Assembly: GCF_009749465.1 (NCBI RefSeq)
Contig: NZ_WBIS01000001.1
Location: 186,001 to 250,000, forward strand
From: Agromyces terreus
GTDB taxonomy: Bacteria > Actinomycetota > Actinomycetes > Actinomycetales > Microbacteriaceae
DNA: 64,000 nucleotides
Direction: 5' to 3'
Every line of letters starts with the position of its first letter. Positions within the stretch are counted from its first letter, which is position 1. Positions 26,534 to 35,475 of the stretch are shown here, one piece after another. Under the pieces are notes generated by a model, which ran no database searches, was not told the origin of the DNA, and saw only the letters and a program-made list of their open reading frames with translations. The position numbers and the translations under genes are program-made.

Positions 26534-27655
26534 ATGACCCAGTACGAGTTCGGCGTCGACACGTTCGGCGACGTCACCCTCGACGCCGACGGCACGAGGC
26601 TGACGCACGCCCAGGTGCTGCGCAACGTCGTCGAGGAGGGCGTGCTCGCCGACCGGCTCGGGCTCGACTTCTTCGGCGTGGGCGAGCACCACCGGCACGA
26701 GTTCGCCGTCTCGGCGCCCGAGGTCGTGCTCGCCGCGATCGCGTCCCGCACCGAGCGCATCCGTCTCGGTTCCGCGGTCACCGTGCTGAGCAGCGACGAC
26801 CCGGTGCGGGTGTTCCAGCGCTTCGCGACGCTCGACGGGATCTCGAACGGGCGCGCCGAGGTGATCCTCGGTCGCGGTTCGTTCATCGAGTCGTTCCCCC
26901 TGTTCGGCTACGACCTGAACCAGTACCAGGAGCTCTTCGAGGAGAAGCTCAACCTGTTCGCGGCGCTCCTGACCCAGGAGCCGGTCACCTGGTCGGGCGA
27001 ACTGCGCCCCGCGCTCGAGGACCAGCTCGTCTTCCCGCCCGTCGAGCACGGAACCCTGAAGACCTGGATCGGCGTCGGCGGAAGCCCCGAGTCCGTCATC
27101 AGGGCCGCGCACTACGGGCTCCCGCTCGTGCTCGCGATCATCGGCGGCAGCGCGGCCCGCTTCGCACCCCTCGCCGACCTGTACCGCCGCGCGCTCGAGC
27201 AGTTCGGCAAGGCGCCCCAGCCCATCGCGATGCACTCGCCCGGCTTCATCGCCGACACCCACGACGAGGCGCTCGACACGCTCTGGCCGCACTACCGGGC
27301 GATGATGGACAAGATCGGCGCCGAGCGCGGGTGGGGGCCGACGAGCCGAGGACACTTCGAGGGCGAGGCCGCCGGCGGCGCGCTCTACGCGGGCGAGCCC
27401 GAGCGCGTCGCGCACCGCATCGCCGACGCGCTCCGCGTCACCGGCGCGACCCGTTTCGACCTCAAGGTCTCGAACGGCGGGCTCTCGCACGAGGCGATCA
27501 TGGGCAGCATCGAACGGTACGCCACACAGGTCGTGCCGCGCGTGCGCGAGCTGCTCGCGGCCGACGACGACGTGGACGCCGATCTCGAGGCCTCGCGAGC
27601 GCTCGCCGCGCAGGACCGGGCGGATGCCGCGGTCGAGCCGCACGATCGGGCGTAG
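26534..27655 (+). CDS. Luciferase-like FMN-dependent monooxygenase (CE1758 type)
   Basis: A 373-residue TIM-barrel flavin enzyme of the luciferase-like (LLM) class. It begins MTQYEFGVDTFGDVTLDADG. The conserved GLDFFGVGEHHRHEFAVSAP, RTERIRLGSAVTVLSSDDPV and RVFQRFATLDGISNGRAEVI follow, then GRGSFIESFPLFGYDL. The substrate is unknown; relatives oxidise small organics with reduced FMN. The C-terminal ~35 residues are acidic and probably disordered. ATG 26534 follows GGCGGAGC. It converges on the antiporter gene 6 bp away. The upstream region carries the 10-bp repeats. Confidence 0.9.
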   Translation: MTQYEFGVDTFGDVTLDADGTRLTHAQVLRNVVEEGVLADRLGLDFFGVGEHHRHEFAVSAPEVVLAAIASRTERIRLGSAVTVLSSDDPVRVFQRFATLDGISNGRAEVILGRGSFIESFPLFGYDLNQYQELFEEKLNLFAALLTQEPVTWSGELRPALEDQLVFPPVEHGTLKTWIGVGGSPESVIRAAHYGLPLVLAIIGGSAARFAPLADLYRRALEQFGKAPQPIAMHSPGFIADTHDEALDTLWPHYRAMMDKIGAERGWGPTSRGHFEGEAAGGALYAGEPERVAHRIADALRVTGATRFDLKVSNGGLSHEAIMGSIERYATQVVPRVRELLAADDDVDADLEASRALAAQDRADAAVEPHDRA

Positions 27656-27661
27656 CGCCGC

Positions 27662-28855
27662 TCAGCTCCGGGCGGCGGCAGCGACTCGATCGGCTCGGCG
27701 CCGGACGATCGCGCGGAACCACGCGGCATCCGGAACCCTCGCCAGGAACGTGCCGGCGATGATCGTGATGAGCACGTACGCGGTGGCGAGCGGCGCGAGT
27801 CCGGGCGCCGCGCCCGACGCGACGGCGATGCCCGCGATGACGATCGAGAACTCTCCGCGAGGCGCGAGCGTGAAGCCCGCGCGCCACTGACCGAGCGTGC
27901 CGACCCCGGCCCTGCGGGCGGCGAAGGCACCGGTCACGGCCTTCGTGGCGATGGTCACGACGGCCAGCAGCGCGGCCGGCAGCACCATCGGCCACAGCTC
28001 GGACGAGTCGGACGTGATGCCGAAGAACACGAAGAACGTCGCCGCGAACAGGTCGCGGAGCGGAGTCAGCACCCGGCTCGCGTTCGCCGCGACCCGGCCC
28101 GAGAGCGCGATGCCGACGAGGAACGCGCCGACCGCCGACGACACGTTCACCTGCGCGGCGAGCCCGGCGACGAGCATCGTGAGCCCGAGCACGCCGAGCA
28201 GCAGCGGCTCGTACTGGTCGGCCGGGAACAGGCGCGAGACGAGATGCCCGTGCCGCAGGGCCACGAACAGGATGATGCAGACCACGCCGACCGCGATGCC
28301 CACGCCCACGGCGCCCTGGAGGAACGTCGCGCCGACCGCGAGCGCGGAGAGCACCGGCAGGTAGAAGGCCATCGCGAGGTCCTCGATCACGAGCACCCCG
28401 AGGATGGCCGGCGTCTCGCGGTTCGACAGTCGGCCGAGGTCGCGCAGCAGCATGGCGACGACGCCGGAGGAGGAGACCCAGGTGACGCCGGCCAGCGCGA
28501 CCGCGGCGAGCGGCCCCCATCCGAGCATGAGCGCCACGAGGGCGCCCGGCACGGCGTTCAGCAGCGCGTCGAGCAGTCCGGCGGCGCGCGTGGACTTCAG
28601 GCTGTCGAAGAGCTCGTTCGCGGTGTACTCGAGTCCGAGCAGTGCGAGCAGCAGGATCACGCCGATCTCGGAGCCGGCCTCCAGGAACTCCGCGCTCGCG
28701 TCGAGCGGCACGATGCCGCCCTCGCCGAACGCGAGGCCGATGACGAGGTAGAACGGGATGGGCGACATGCCGATGCGCGCGGCGAGACGCCCGGCGAGGC
28801 TCATCACGAGCAGGAGGGCGCCGACTTCGATCAGCAGCAGCGTGGTGTCGTGCAT
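27662..28855 (-). CDS. khtU: CPA2 cation/proton antiporter, KhtU-like
   Basis: A 397-residue integral membrane protein with about 12 helices, of the monovalent cation:proton antiporter-2 family. Marks include MSPIPFYLVIGLAFGEGGIV, GVILLLALLGLEYT, the unwound-helix region VTWVSSSGVVAMLL, and VLVIEDLAMAFYLPVL with the transport Asp in the E-D pair. VNVSSAVGAFLVGIALSGRV and FAATFFVFFGI follow. It lacks the long cytoplasmic RCK domain of KefB, which here is supplied by the upstream gene. Together they resemble Bacillus KhtTU, a K+/H+ efflux system used in alkaline or methylglyoxal stress. Confidence 0.88.
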   Translation of the reverse strand: MHDTTLLLIEVGALLLVMSLAGRLAARIGMSPIPFYLVIGLAFGEGGIVPLDASAEFLEAGSEIGVILLLALLGLEYTANELFDSLKSTRAAGLLDALLNAVPGALVALMLGWGPLAAVALAGVTWVSSSGVVAMLLRDLGRLSNRETPAILGVLVIEDLAMAFYLPVLSALAVGATFLQGAVGVGIAVGVVCIILFVALRHGHLVSRLFPADQYEPLLLGVLGLTMLVAGLAAQVNVSSAVGAFLVGIALSGRVAANASRVLTPLRDLFAATFFVFFGITSDSSELWPMVLPAALLAVVTIATKAVTGAFAARRAGVGTLGQWRAGFTLAPRGEFSIVIAGIAVASGAAPGLAPLATAYVLITIIAGTFLARVPDAAWFRAIVRRRADRVAAAARS

Positions 28856-28871
28856 CGGCGGCGCCCGGCGA

Positions 28872-29366
28872 TCAGTCGGGGCCGTTGGCGAGCAGCTTGG
28901 CTACTCCGTCGAGTCCTTCGCGTGTTCCGACGACGACGATGACGTCGCCCGCCCGCAGGTTCTCGGACGGCGTCGGGGAGGGGATGATGGCGCCGTCGCG
29001 CACGATCGCCACGATCGAGGCATGCGTGCGGGTGCGCGCCTTCGTGTCGCCGAGCGTGCGGTTCAGGTACGGCGAGTCGGTCGGCAGGGCGATCTGCTCG
29101 GTGTAGAGGCCGGCCGTCTCGTCGCTGAGGCTCGTGAGACGGCTCAGCATGACCGAGGCGCCGAGCACGTCGGCGAGCGCCGCCGCCTCGTCGTCGTTCA
29201 GCTGCACCGAATCGCGGCAGGCATCGGGGTCGTCGCGGTCGAAGACGCCGAGGTCGCGCTCGCCGTCTCGGTGCGAGACCACGCTGATGCGCCGCCCGCC
29301 TTCGGTGATGAGGTCGTGACGCACGCCGATGCCCGGCAGGTCGACCTTTTCGATGCGAATACCCAC
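28872..29366 (-). CDS. khtT: RCK_C (TrkA-C) regulatory subunit, KhtT-like
   Basis: A 164-residue soluble protein. An N-terminal ~80-residue part (MGIRIEKVDLPGIGVRHDLI) matches the KhtT N-domain. The C-terminal RCK_C domain runs from about 85 to 160: LYTEQIALPTDSPYLNRTLG, ASIVAIVRDGAIIPSPTP and RAGDVIVVVGTREGL. KhtT gates the antiporter KhtU by binding a nucleotide such as c-di-AMP in B. subtilis; whether that ligand applies here is unknown. The gene ends 16 bp before khtU starts and the two should form one operon. Confidence 0.88.
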   Translation of the reverse strand: MGIRIEKVDLPGIGVRHDLITEGGRRISVVSHRDGERDLGVFDRDDPDACRDSVQLNDDEAAALADVLGASVMLSRLTSLSDETAGLYTEQIALPTDSPYLNRTLGDTKARTRTHASIVAIVRDGAIIPSPTPSENLRAGDVIVVVGTREGLDGVAKLLANGPD

Positions 29367-29474
29367 AGCGGATATCGTAACCCCGCCGGGGCCGCCGCCG
29401 TCCTGACCCGCCCGGCCGGGCGTGCGCGGGGTGCGTCGGGCGCGCCGTGCGCCGTCAGGCCGTGCGCCGGGTCG

Positions 29475-30347
29475 TCAGACCGTGACGCCGGTGCGCATCT
29501 CGAGCACGGGCGTGCCGGCGTCGTCGACGAGCTGCAGGGCCACCCGGGCGTCGCCGAGCTCGCCGAGCGAGTCGGCATGGGTTCCGCCGCACGGAATCGC
29601 CGCCGTGCCGACGGGCAGCTCGGCGACCCAGGTGCGGCGGTCGGTGAGACCGTCGCCGTCGCGGTCGATGCGGACCGCCGCGTTCGCGAAGACCCAGTCC
29701 TGCACGGTCGAGCCCACGGTTCGGGCGAGGCCGTCGAGGTCTGCCTCGAGGAGGCCCGCGACGTCGAACCCGGCGCGACGGAGCGACTTGTTGAGCCGGT
29801 AGCGGTCGAGCGAACCGCCGGGCTCGATGCGGCTCGAGGTGATGGCGATGCCGTCGAAGTCGGGGTTGCCGAGCGCGTCGGGGCGTGCGGGCTTCGACCA
29901 GCGCGACGCGAGGGCGAGGTTCAGGGCGAGGGATGCCGCGTGGCAGGCCGTGTGCCCGAGGGAGAGGGCGCGCCGCGCCGAGGCATCCGCCGTGATCGCG
30001 ACCGGGTCGCCTTCGGCGATCGCGGCGTCGCCGTCGACGAGGTGGGCGACCGCGAACGACCAGCCCTCGGTGCCCTTGCGCACCGGGATGTCGGCGCCGA
30101 GATGGAGCGCTGCGCCGTCGGTGGCCGCGACGACGGCCTCATGCACGGTGAGGCTCACGCCGTGCGCCTCGATGACACCCGTGTCGGCCGGCTGGTCGGG
30201 CCAGGCGGCGTCGACGGGGTGGAAGCTGGTGACGTCGGTGACGACCACGAGTCGCCCGTCGACCGGCTCGACGTGCAGCACCCGTGCGGGCTGCACGAGT
30301 TCGCCGACGGGGTAGGTGACGCGGGTGTCCTGGGTCGGCAGCGTCAT
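29475..30347 (-). CDS. AlaX-type tRNA-editing/deacylase-related metal-dependent protein
   Basis: A 290-residue protein related to the editing domain of alanyl- and threonyl-tRNA synthetases. Zinc-site motifs are LGHTACHAASLALNL (H-x-x-x-H) and AAIPCGGTHADSLGEL (C-x-x-x-H). An N-terminal beta-rich domain (GVIEAHGVSLTVHEAVVAAT) resembles the fold of AlaX-M. It would hydrolyse mis-charged Ser-tRNA(Ala) or Gly-tRNA(Ala). The actinobacterial branch is often annotated only as metal-dependent hydrolase, so the substrate is inferred. It lies 9 bp downstream of a 58-residue membrane protein gene. Confidence 0.8.
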   Translation of the reverse strand: MTLPTQDTRVTYPVGELVQPARVLHVEPVDGRLVVVTDVTSFHPVDAAWPDQPADTGVIEAHGVSLTVHEAVVAATDGAALHLGADIPVRKGTEGWSFAVAHLVDGDAAIAEGDPVAITADASARRALSLGHTACHAASLALNLALASRWSKPARPDALGNPDFDGIAITSSRIEPGGSLDRYRLNKSLRRAGFDVAGLLEADLDGLARTVGSTVQDWVFANAAVRIDRDGDGLTDRRTWVAELPVGTAAIPCGGTHADSLGELGDARVALQLVDDAGTPVLEMRTGVTV

Positions 30348-30356
30348 CGCTCGGGC

Positions 30357-30533
30357 TCAGGCCTTGTCGCTGCGACCGAGGACGTTCATCGGGATCGCGA
30401 CCGCGATCGCGACGCAGAGGATGCCGGCGAAGAAGACGATCGCCTCGAACCCGGCGATGTGCGTGGCGTTGCCCATCAGCCACATGCCGAAGACGAAGAT
30501 GGCCATCGAAATGATGAACGCGATGCCGGTCAT
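30357..30533 (-). CDS. Small membrane protein, 58 residues
   Basis: A 58-residue hydrophobic protein. TM1 spans about residues 3-20 (GIAFIISMAIFVFGMWL) and TM2 about residues 29-50 (FEAIVFFAGILCVAIAVAIP), joined by GNATHIAG. It ends NVLGRSDKA. The ATG (30531-30533) has GGGAG about 10 bp upstream. It is probably co-transcribed with the AlaX-like gene. I recognise no family, but its codon use and spacing support a real gene. Confidence 0.65.
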   Translation of the reverse strand: MTGIAFIISMAIFVFGMWLMGNATHIAGFEAIVFFAGILCVAIAVAIPMNVLGRSDKA

Positions 30534-30627
30534 GCCTCAACTCCCAAGATCTGGCGGCTCCCGGCCGCCGCTGACCCCGCCAGTCTAGCGAGCGGATGCC
30601 CCGGGCGGATGCCGCGCGTTCGAGGGG

Positions 30628-31815
30628 TCACTCGGGCACGGGTCCGAGCCACGCGTTCGCGACGGTCGCGTGCGCCGACTCGTCGTCGGACGGGTGGAAC
30701 ACGCCCGCGAGCACGTCGCGGTACAGCCGCCCGATCTCGGACCCCGCGAAGTAGCTCGACCCGCCCGACACCCGCACGGCCTGGTCGACGACCTGCTTCG
30801 CGGTCTCGGTCGAGCGGATCTTCACGCCCACGAGCTTGGCGAACCACTTCGACCCGTGGTCGACGAGCCCGTCGAGGTCGCGGGCGATCGCGAGCAGTTG
30901 GGGTTCGAGGGCGTCCTGCGCGAGCGCGGCATCCGCGATGCGCCAGCGGATGTCGGGATCGTGCGCGTACGGCGCACCGCCCGCCTTCATCGAGGTGCGT
31001 CGGTGCGCGGCGGCGACGGCGAGGTCGAGCGCCCGCGCGCCGATGCCCGCGTAGACCGAGGCGAGCAGCAGTTCGAAGCTCGCGAAGATGCCGAACACGA
31101 GCGGATCGGCGTTCGGGCCCGGGTCGAGGCGGCGCACGATGCGGTCGGGCGCGGCGTACGCGCCGTCGAGCACGGTCGTGCGGCTCTGGCTGGCGCGCAT
31201 GCCGAGCGTGTTCCAGTCGTCGAGGATCTTCACGTCCGGGTCCTCGCGGTCGATGAAGCCGTAGACGAGCTTCGGGGCATCCGCCGAGGTCTCGTCGAGG
31301 CCCATCGTGCCGAGCCGGGTCCAGGCGGGCGAGAGCGAGGTGAAGATCTTGCGGCCCGAGTAGCGGTAGCCGCCGCCCGGCTGCGGATCTGCCACGGTGC
31401 GCGAGCCGAACAGCATGAGGTCGTTGCCGGCCTCGCTGATGCCGAACCCGAACACCTCGCCGGCGCCCGCCTCCCGCTGGAGGAACGCGAGCGCGTCGTC
31501 GCCGCGGTCGGCGAGGATCTTCGCGACCGCCGTCCACACGAGGTGCATGTTCACCGCGAGGGCCGTCGCCGGCGCGGCGCCCGCGAGTCGCATCTGGCCG
31601 CGCACGGCGTCGTCGAGGCCCCAGCCGAGTCCGCCGTGCGCCACCGGCACGAGTGCGCGCGGGTAGCCGATCTCGCGGAGCTCGGCGAGGTCCTCGTCGA
31701 AGAACGCGTTCTCGCGGTCGTAGCGTGCGGCCCGTTCGCGGAAGCGCTCGAGCAGCTCGTCGTCGAGCAGGGCCTCGGGGGTCACGGTGTCGGGAGCATC
31801 GGAGGTCGCGGTCAC
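30628..31815 (-). CDS. Acyl-CoA dehydrogenase family flavoprotein
   Basis: A 395-residue flavoprotein with the acyl-CoA dehydrogenase fold. The N-terminal helical domain is ~1-110 and includes LREIGYPRALVPVAHGGLG. The beta domain has GFGISEAGNDLMLFGSRT and YRYSGRKIFTSLSPAWTRLG, and the C-terminal helical domain carries VRVSGGSSYFAGSEIGRLYR. The catalytic Glu usual in short-chain enzymes is not obvious at its expected place. It may instead belong to the DszC/flavin monooxygenase-like side of the family. It is 9 bp downstream of the DUF4349 gene on the same strand, though that may be chance packing. Confidence 0.82.
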   Translation of the reverse strand: MTATSDAPDTVTPEALLDDELLERFRERAARYDRENAFFDEDLAELREIGYPRALVPVAHGGLGWGLDDAVRGQMRLAGAAPATALAVNMHLVWTAVAKILADRGDDALAFLQREAGAGEVFGFGISEAGNDLMLFGSRTVADPQPGGGYRYSGRKIFTSLSPAWTRLGTMGLDETSADAPKLVYGFIDREDPDVKILDDWNTLGMRASQSRTTVLDGAYAAPDRIVRRLDPGPNADPLVFGIFASFELLLASVYAGIGARALDLAVAAAHRRTSMKAGGAPYAHDPDIRWRIADAALAQDALEPQLLAIARDLDGLVDHGSKWFAKLVGVKIRSTETAKQVVDQAVRVSGGSSYFAGSEIGRLYRDVLAGVFHPSDDESAHATVANAWLGPVPE

Positions 31816-31824
31816 GCCGCCAGA

Positions 31825-32901
31825 CTACGCCCGCGTCGCGGGGTCGTGGGCCGGCGCGACGGGCGCCTCCTGAGCGCCGCCATCGGCTCCGGGGGCCGCG
31901 CCCGGGTCGCCGGGGTCGGCGGGAGGGCGATCGTCGCGGCGCCGCGCGAGCCGCACGATGGCGACGACGATCGCCGCGACCGCGAGCCCCGCGACCACCC
32001 ACGGCAGGATCACGCCGACCGCGAGGCCCAGCCATCCGAGGAACAGCAGCAGGCCGTTCCATCCGGCGACGAGGCCGCCCCAGAAGCCGTCGGGCGCCGG
32101 GGCGGGCGCGACGTCGACCGTCGCGAATCCGACCGAGAGCGTCGAGTACGCGATCCGGTCGTCGAGCTGTTCGCGCTGCTGCACGAGTCCGTCGAGCTCG
32201 CCCTGCCGGCTCGTGAGCTCGGACTCGATCGCGATCAGGTCGCCGAGGTCCTTCGCCTCTGCGAGCAGCGCGGTCATGCGCCCGACGGAGGTCTTCAGCG
32301 CGGTGATGCGCGCGTCGAGGTCCTGATGCTGCTGCGTGACATCCGAGGCGTCCATCGAGACCGAGGTGACATCGCCGAGCTCGCGCAGGTCGTCGAGCAC
32401 GGCGTCGAGGTGGTCGGCGGGGATGCGCAGCGTGAGCGACGCCCACGCGGGCTCGACCTCGCTGCCGGGGTTCTCGGTGCGGTGGTCGACCCGTCCGCCG
32501 GCCTGCTCCGCGATCAGCACGGCGTCGGCCGCGGCCTCGACCGGGTCGTCGACCGTGACGTACACGTCGCCTGTCGTGACGACGCTGCGCTCGACGTCGG
32601 TCCCTTCGGCATCAGCGCCCTCGGCGGCATCGGGCGCCGCCCCGTCCGAGAGCGCGACCTCGCCCGAGAGCGGCCGGGGCGCCGACCCGTCGGCCGAGCC
32701 GCCGGCCGCCGGTGCCTGCTCCGACATCGCCGAGCCGCCGGCGCTGCATCCGGCCAGCATGGCGACCAGCAGCGCCGCGCCGGCGAGCGGGACGACGACG
32801 TTTCGACGTCTGGAGAGCGGATGCCGGTGGTCGCCGACCTCCGATGCGGGGTGCTGTTGACGCTCGACTCCCGGGCGGTTGCTGCGCTGCGAGGCTCTCA
32901 T
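31825..32901 (-). CDS. DUF4349 lipoprotein
   Basis: A 358-residue membrane-anchored protein. The signal region VVPLAGAALLVAMLAGCSAGG has the lipobox LAGC. DUF4349 occupies ~105-290: SVVTTGDVYVTVDDPVEAAA, WASLTLRIPADHLDAVLDDL and a coiled-coil around LDARITALKTSVGRMTALLA. A C-terminal helix follows (WLGLAVGVILPWVVAGLAV), then a charged tail (LARRRDDRPPADPGDPG). The function of DUF4349 is unknown. The first ~30 residues before the signal are polar, so the true start may be an internal GTG/ATG nearer the hydrophobic segment. Confidence 0.85.
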   Translation of the reverse strand: MRASQRSNRPGVERQQHPASEVGDHRHPLSRRRNVVVPLAGAALLVAMLAGCSAGGSAMSEQAPAAGGSADGSAPRPLSGEVALSDGAAPDAAEGADAEGTDVERSVVTTGDVYVTVDDPVEAAADAVLIAEQAGGRVDHRTENPGSEVEPAWASLTLRIPADHLDAVLDDLRELGDVTSVSMDASDVTQQHQDLDARITALKTSVGRMTALLAEAKDLGDLIAIESELTSRQGELDGLVQQREQLDDRIAYSTLSVGFATVDVAPAPAPDGFWGGLVAGWNGLLLFLGWLGLAVGVILPWVVAGLAVAAIVVAIVRLARRRDDRPPADPGDPGAAPGADGGAQEAPVAPAHDPATRA

Positions 32902-33238
32902 GCGCTCACGTTACGGCCGGGCCGGATGCCGATGTCTGGGGCCCGGCTGGGAGTGCGGTCACGATCGGATTCCGGTTGGCTGTGAGTCGTCGAACGGCCC
33001 CAACGAACGGCGCGGGCCACTCGTTCGGCCGCCTCCCTGCCAACCCTCGATCGCGGAATTCAGGAGATCCTGCGGCATGCGCCGCCAGTAGGTGCCGTTG
33101 GGCCCGATCTCCTGAATTCCGGATCGACGCGGGTCGTGAGACGCGGGTCGCACGTCGCGGATCGCGGGTGCGTCGGCCCCGTGCCGCCCGCGGGCGCGTC
33201 GGCCCCGCGCGCCGGCGGCGCGGCCAGGGGCGGAGCCG
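32902..33238. other. Gene-free stretch holding a long inverted repeat
   Basis: About 340 bp between the DUF4349 gene (reading left) and the stop of the aldo/keto reductase. No coding signal was found. The stretch contains the 16-bp inverted repeat at 33054-33121 described separately, and the promoter of the DUF4349 gene at its left end. Confidence 0.6.
33054..33121. repeat. Long-armed palindromic element with inner hairpin
   Basis: CGGAATTCAGGAGATC (33054-33069) is repeated inverted as GATCTCCTGAATTCCG (33106-33121), a perfect 16-bp match. The 36-bp centre contains its own hairpin GCGGC-ATGC-GCCGC (33072-33085). The lower GC of the arms makes it stand out. It resembles a REP/MITE-like or recombination element; no protein is encoded. 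Confidence 0.8.
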
Positions 33239-34075
33239 TCAGTCGAGGTCGGGGTCGCGGCCGGTGCGCTCGCCGCTCTCGAGGGCGGCGATCGCGGCGA
33301 GGTCGTCGTCGTCGAGCGCGAAGCCGAACACGTCGAGGTTCTCGCGCTGGCGCTGCGGCGAGGACGCCTTCGGGATCGCGACGACGCCCTGCTGCACGTG
33401 CCAGCGCAGCACGATCTGCGCGGGCGAGCGCTCATGCTTCGCAGCCAGACGGGCGAGCGTCGGGTCGTCGAGCACGCGTCCGCGGGCGAGGGGCGACCAG
33501 GCCTCGACCCGGATGCCGCGTGCCGCGTGATCGGCGCGCAGTTCGCGTTGCGGCAGCCACGGGTGCAGCTCGACCTGGTTGACGACGGGGGCCACGCCGG
33601 TCGCGGCGACGATGCGGTCGACGTGGTGCACGTGGAAGTTCGAGACGCCGATCGAGCGCACGCGACCCTCGGCCTGCAGCCGCACGAGCGCCCGCCACGT
33701 GTCGACGTACCAGTCGGTCGACGGCACCGGCCAATGGATGAGGTACAGGTCGAGCGACTCGAGCCCGAACCTGCCCATCGACGCGTCGAACGCGCGGAGC
33801 GTCCGGTCGTACCCGTTGTCGTCCTTCCAGACCTTGCTCGTCACGAAGAGCTCGTCGCGCGCGACATCCGTCTCTCGCACCGCCTGCCCGACCTCGGCCT
33901 CGTTCTCGTAGAACGCCGCCGTGTCGAGGTGCCGGTAGCCGGCGTCGATCGCCGAGAGCGCGAGCCCCGCGGCATCCGCCCTGGGCACTTTGTAGAGCCC
34001 GAAGCCGAGCTGCGGGATGCGGGCGCCGTCGGCGAGGTCGAGGCTCGGAGCGAGGGGGAGCGGTGCGTCGGTCAA
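33239..34075 (-). CDS. Aldo/keto reductase
   Basis: A 278-residue NADPH-dependent reductase of the AKR5-like type, a TIM barrel. The catalytic tetrad appears as Asp in [14 protein letters not shown] (D and Y), Lys in FVTSKVWKDDNGYD, and His in [27 protein letters not shown] and the NADPH-binding VVAIPKASSPQRQRENLDVF follow. It should reduce aldehydes or 2,5-diketo-gluconate-like compounds. TTG 34075 is chosen as start because it gives the same length as the second reductase at 39710 and has GGAA upstream. It lies 11 bp after the MFS gene stop and is probably coupled to it. Confidence 0.88.
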   Translation of the reverse strand: MTDAPLPLAPSLDLADGARIPQLGFGLYKVPRADAAGLALSAIDAGYRHLDTAAFYENEAEVGQAVRETDVARDELFVTSKVWKDDNGYDRTLRAFDASMGRFGLESLDLYLIHWPVPSTDWYVDTWRALVRLQAEGRVRSIGVSNFHVHHVDRIVAATGVAPVVNQVELHPWLPQRELRADHAARGIRVEAWSPLARGRVLDDPTLARLAAKHERSPAQIVLRWHVQQGVVAIPKASSPQRQRENLDVFGFALDDDDLAAIAALESGERTGRDPDLD

Positions 34076-34086
34076 GGCGTTTCCGA

Positions 34087-35295
34087 TCAGCTCGGTTGCA
34101 ACGGGACGGGTTCGGTGTCGGGGATCGGGCTCGCGTCGCGCCCGCGCAGGTCGGGGTGCCAGCGCCGGCCGAACGTCGGCACGAGCACGCCGACGAGCGC
34201 GAATCCGGCGGCGATCCAGAAGGCGCCCTGCGCGCCGTACCCGTCGATGGAGAAGCCCGCGAGGGCCGAACCGAGCGCCGCCCCGATGAGCTGCCCGGTG
34301 CCGACCCAGCCGTAGGCCTCGGCCGTGTCGGAGAACTTGACGCTCGACGAGACGATCGAGAAGAGCACCGCCAGTGCCGGGGCGATGCCGATGCCCGCGA
34401 CGAAGAGCGTGACCGAGAGCCACCAGAAGTCCATGACGAACGCGGCGAGCGCCATGCCGGCGAAGACGATGAACATGCGGCGCGCGGTCGCCCACGGGCC
34501 GATCGGGATGTGGCCGAAGAGCAGGCCGCCCGCGAGACTGCCGACCGAGAAGATCGCGAGCACGATGCCGGCTTCGGGCCCGTCGTGGCCGAACACGGCG
34601 ACCACGCCCGCCTCGACCGCAGCACATGCGCCGATGAGCAGGAACCCGACGACGGTCGCGAGCAGCACGGCCGGGCGCGCGAGCACGACGCCGAACTTGC
34701 GTTTGGAGCGGGGGATGCGGACCCGGCCGAGCTCGGGCGAGCTGATGAACCACGCGCCGCCGACGACCATGAGCGCCGCGGCGAGCATGATCGCCCACAC
34801 GGTGCCGACCTGGGTCGCGACGAGGGTCGTGATCACGGGGCCGACGACCCAGATGATCTCCTGCGCCGAGGCGTCGAGCGAGAACAGCGGGGTGAGCTGG
34901 CGGGAGTTGACCATCTTCGGGTAGATCGTGCGCACCGCCGGCTGCACGGGCGGCGTGGCCAGCCCGGTGATGAACCCGACGAGCATGTAGAGGGGCACCG
35001 TCAGCGGGAGCACGCCGATCGAGACGATGCCCGCCACACACACGGCGGTCGTCATGATGAGCACGGGGCGCATGCCGAGGCGGCCCATCAGCCGGCTCGT
35101 GAGGGGGCCCGCGATGGCCTGGCCGATCGAGGTCGCGGCGAGCACGAGGCCGGCCGAGCCGTAGGAGCCGGTCTCGCGTTCGACGTGCAGCAGGAACGCG
35201 AGCGAGAGCATGCCCGACGGGAAGCGCGCAGTGAGCTGGGCGGCGATGATGCGAGCGACGCCCGAGGTTTTCAGAAGGTCGGTGTAGCTTCCCAC
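34087..35295 (-). CDS. MFS transporter
   Basis: A 402-residue membrane protein with about 12 helices: SLAFLLHVERETGSYGSAGL, GPLTSRLMGRLGMRPVLIM (motif A region), GFITGLATPPVQPAVRTIYP and GTGQLIGAALGSALAGFSID. The substrate cannot be predicted. The ATG at 35295 is 11 codons before the first helix. It shares a transcript with the downstream aldo/keto reductase, which may hint that the reductase acts on the transported compound; this is inference. Confidence 0.87.
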   Translation of the reverse strand: MGSYTDLLKTSGVARIIAAQLTARFPSGMLSLAFLLHVERETGSYGSAGLVLAATSIGQAIAGPLTSRLMGRLGMRPVLIMTTAVCVAGIVSIGVLPLTVPLYMLVGFITGLATPPVQPAVRTIYPKMVNSRQLTPLFSLDASAQEIIWVVGPVITTLVATQVGTVWAIMLAAALMVVGGAWFISSPELGRVRIPRSKRKFGVVLARPAVLLATVVGFLLIGACAAVEAGVVAVFGHDGPEAGIVLAIFSVGSLAGGLLFGHIPIGPWATARRMFIVFAGMALAAFVMDFWWLSVTLFVAGIGIAPALAVLFSIVSSSVKFSDTAEAYGWVGTGQLIGAALGSALAGFSIDGYGAQGAFWIAAGFALVGVLVPTFGRRWHPDLRGRDASPIPDTEPVPLQPS

Positions 35296-35319
35296 GGTGG
35301 CACCACTCTATCGATGGGA

Positions 35320-35470
35320 TGCCGCGGGCGGATGCCGGTCGAGGAGGCGCGTCAGCGCCGTCTCGAGACCTTCGGGCGGGCGGGTTCGCGGGTCTCGAGA
35401 CGCTCCTTCGTCGCTCCTCGACCGGCGTCGCTCCTCGACCGGCGCCGCTCCTCGACCGGCGTCGCGCCGA
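35320..35470. repeat. Cluster of GTCTCGAGAC / CTCCTCGACCGGC repeats
   Basis: GTCTCGAGAC occurs at 35360-35369 and 35392-35401. Three 17-bp units TCGCTCCTCGACCGGCG or CCGCTCCTCGACCGGCG follow at 35411-35461. This belongs to the repeat family commonly scattered through Microbacteriaceae chromosomes. It lies between the MFS start and the hrpA stop. Related copies occur inside hrpA and at 46461-46575. Confidence 0.8.
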
Positions 35471-35475
35471 CCGGT

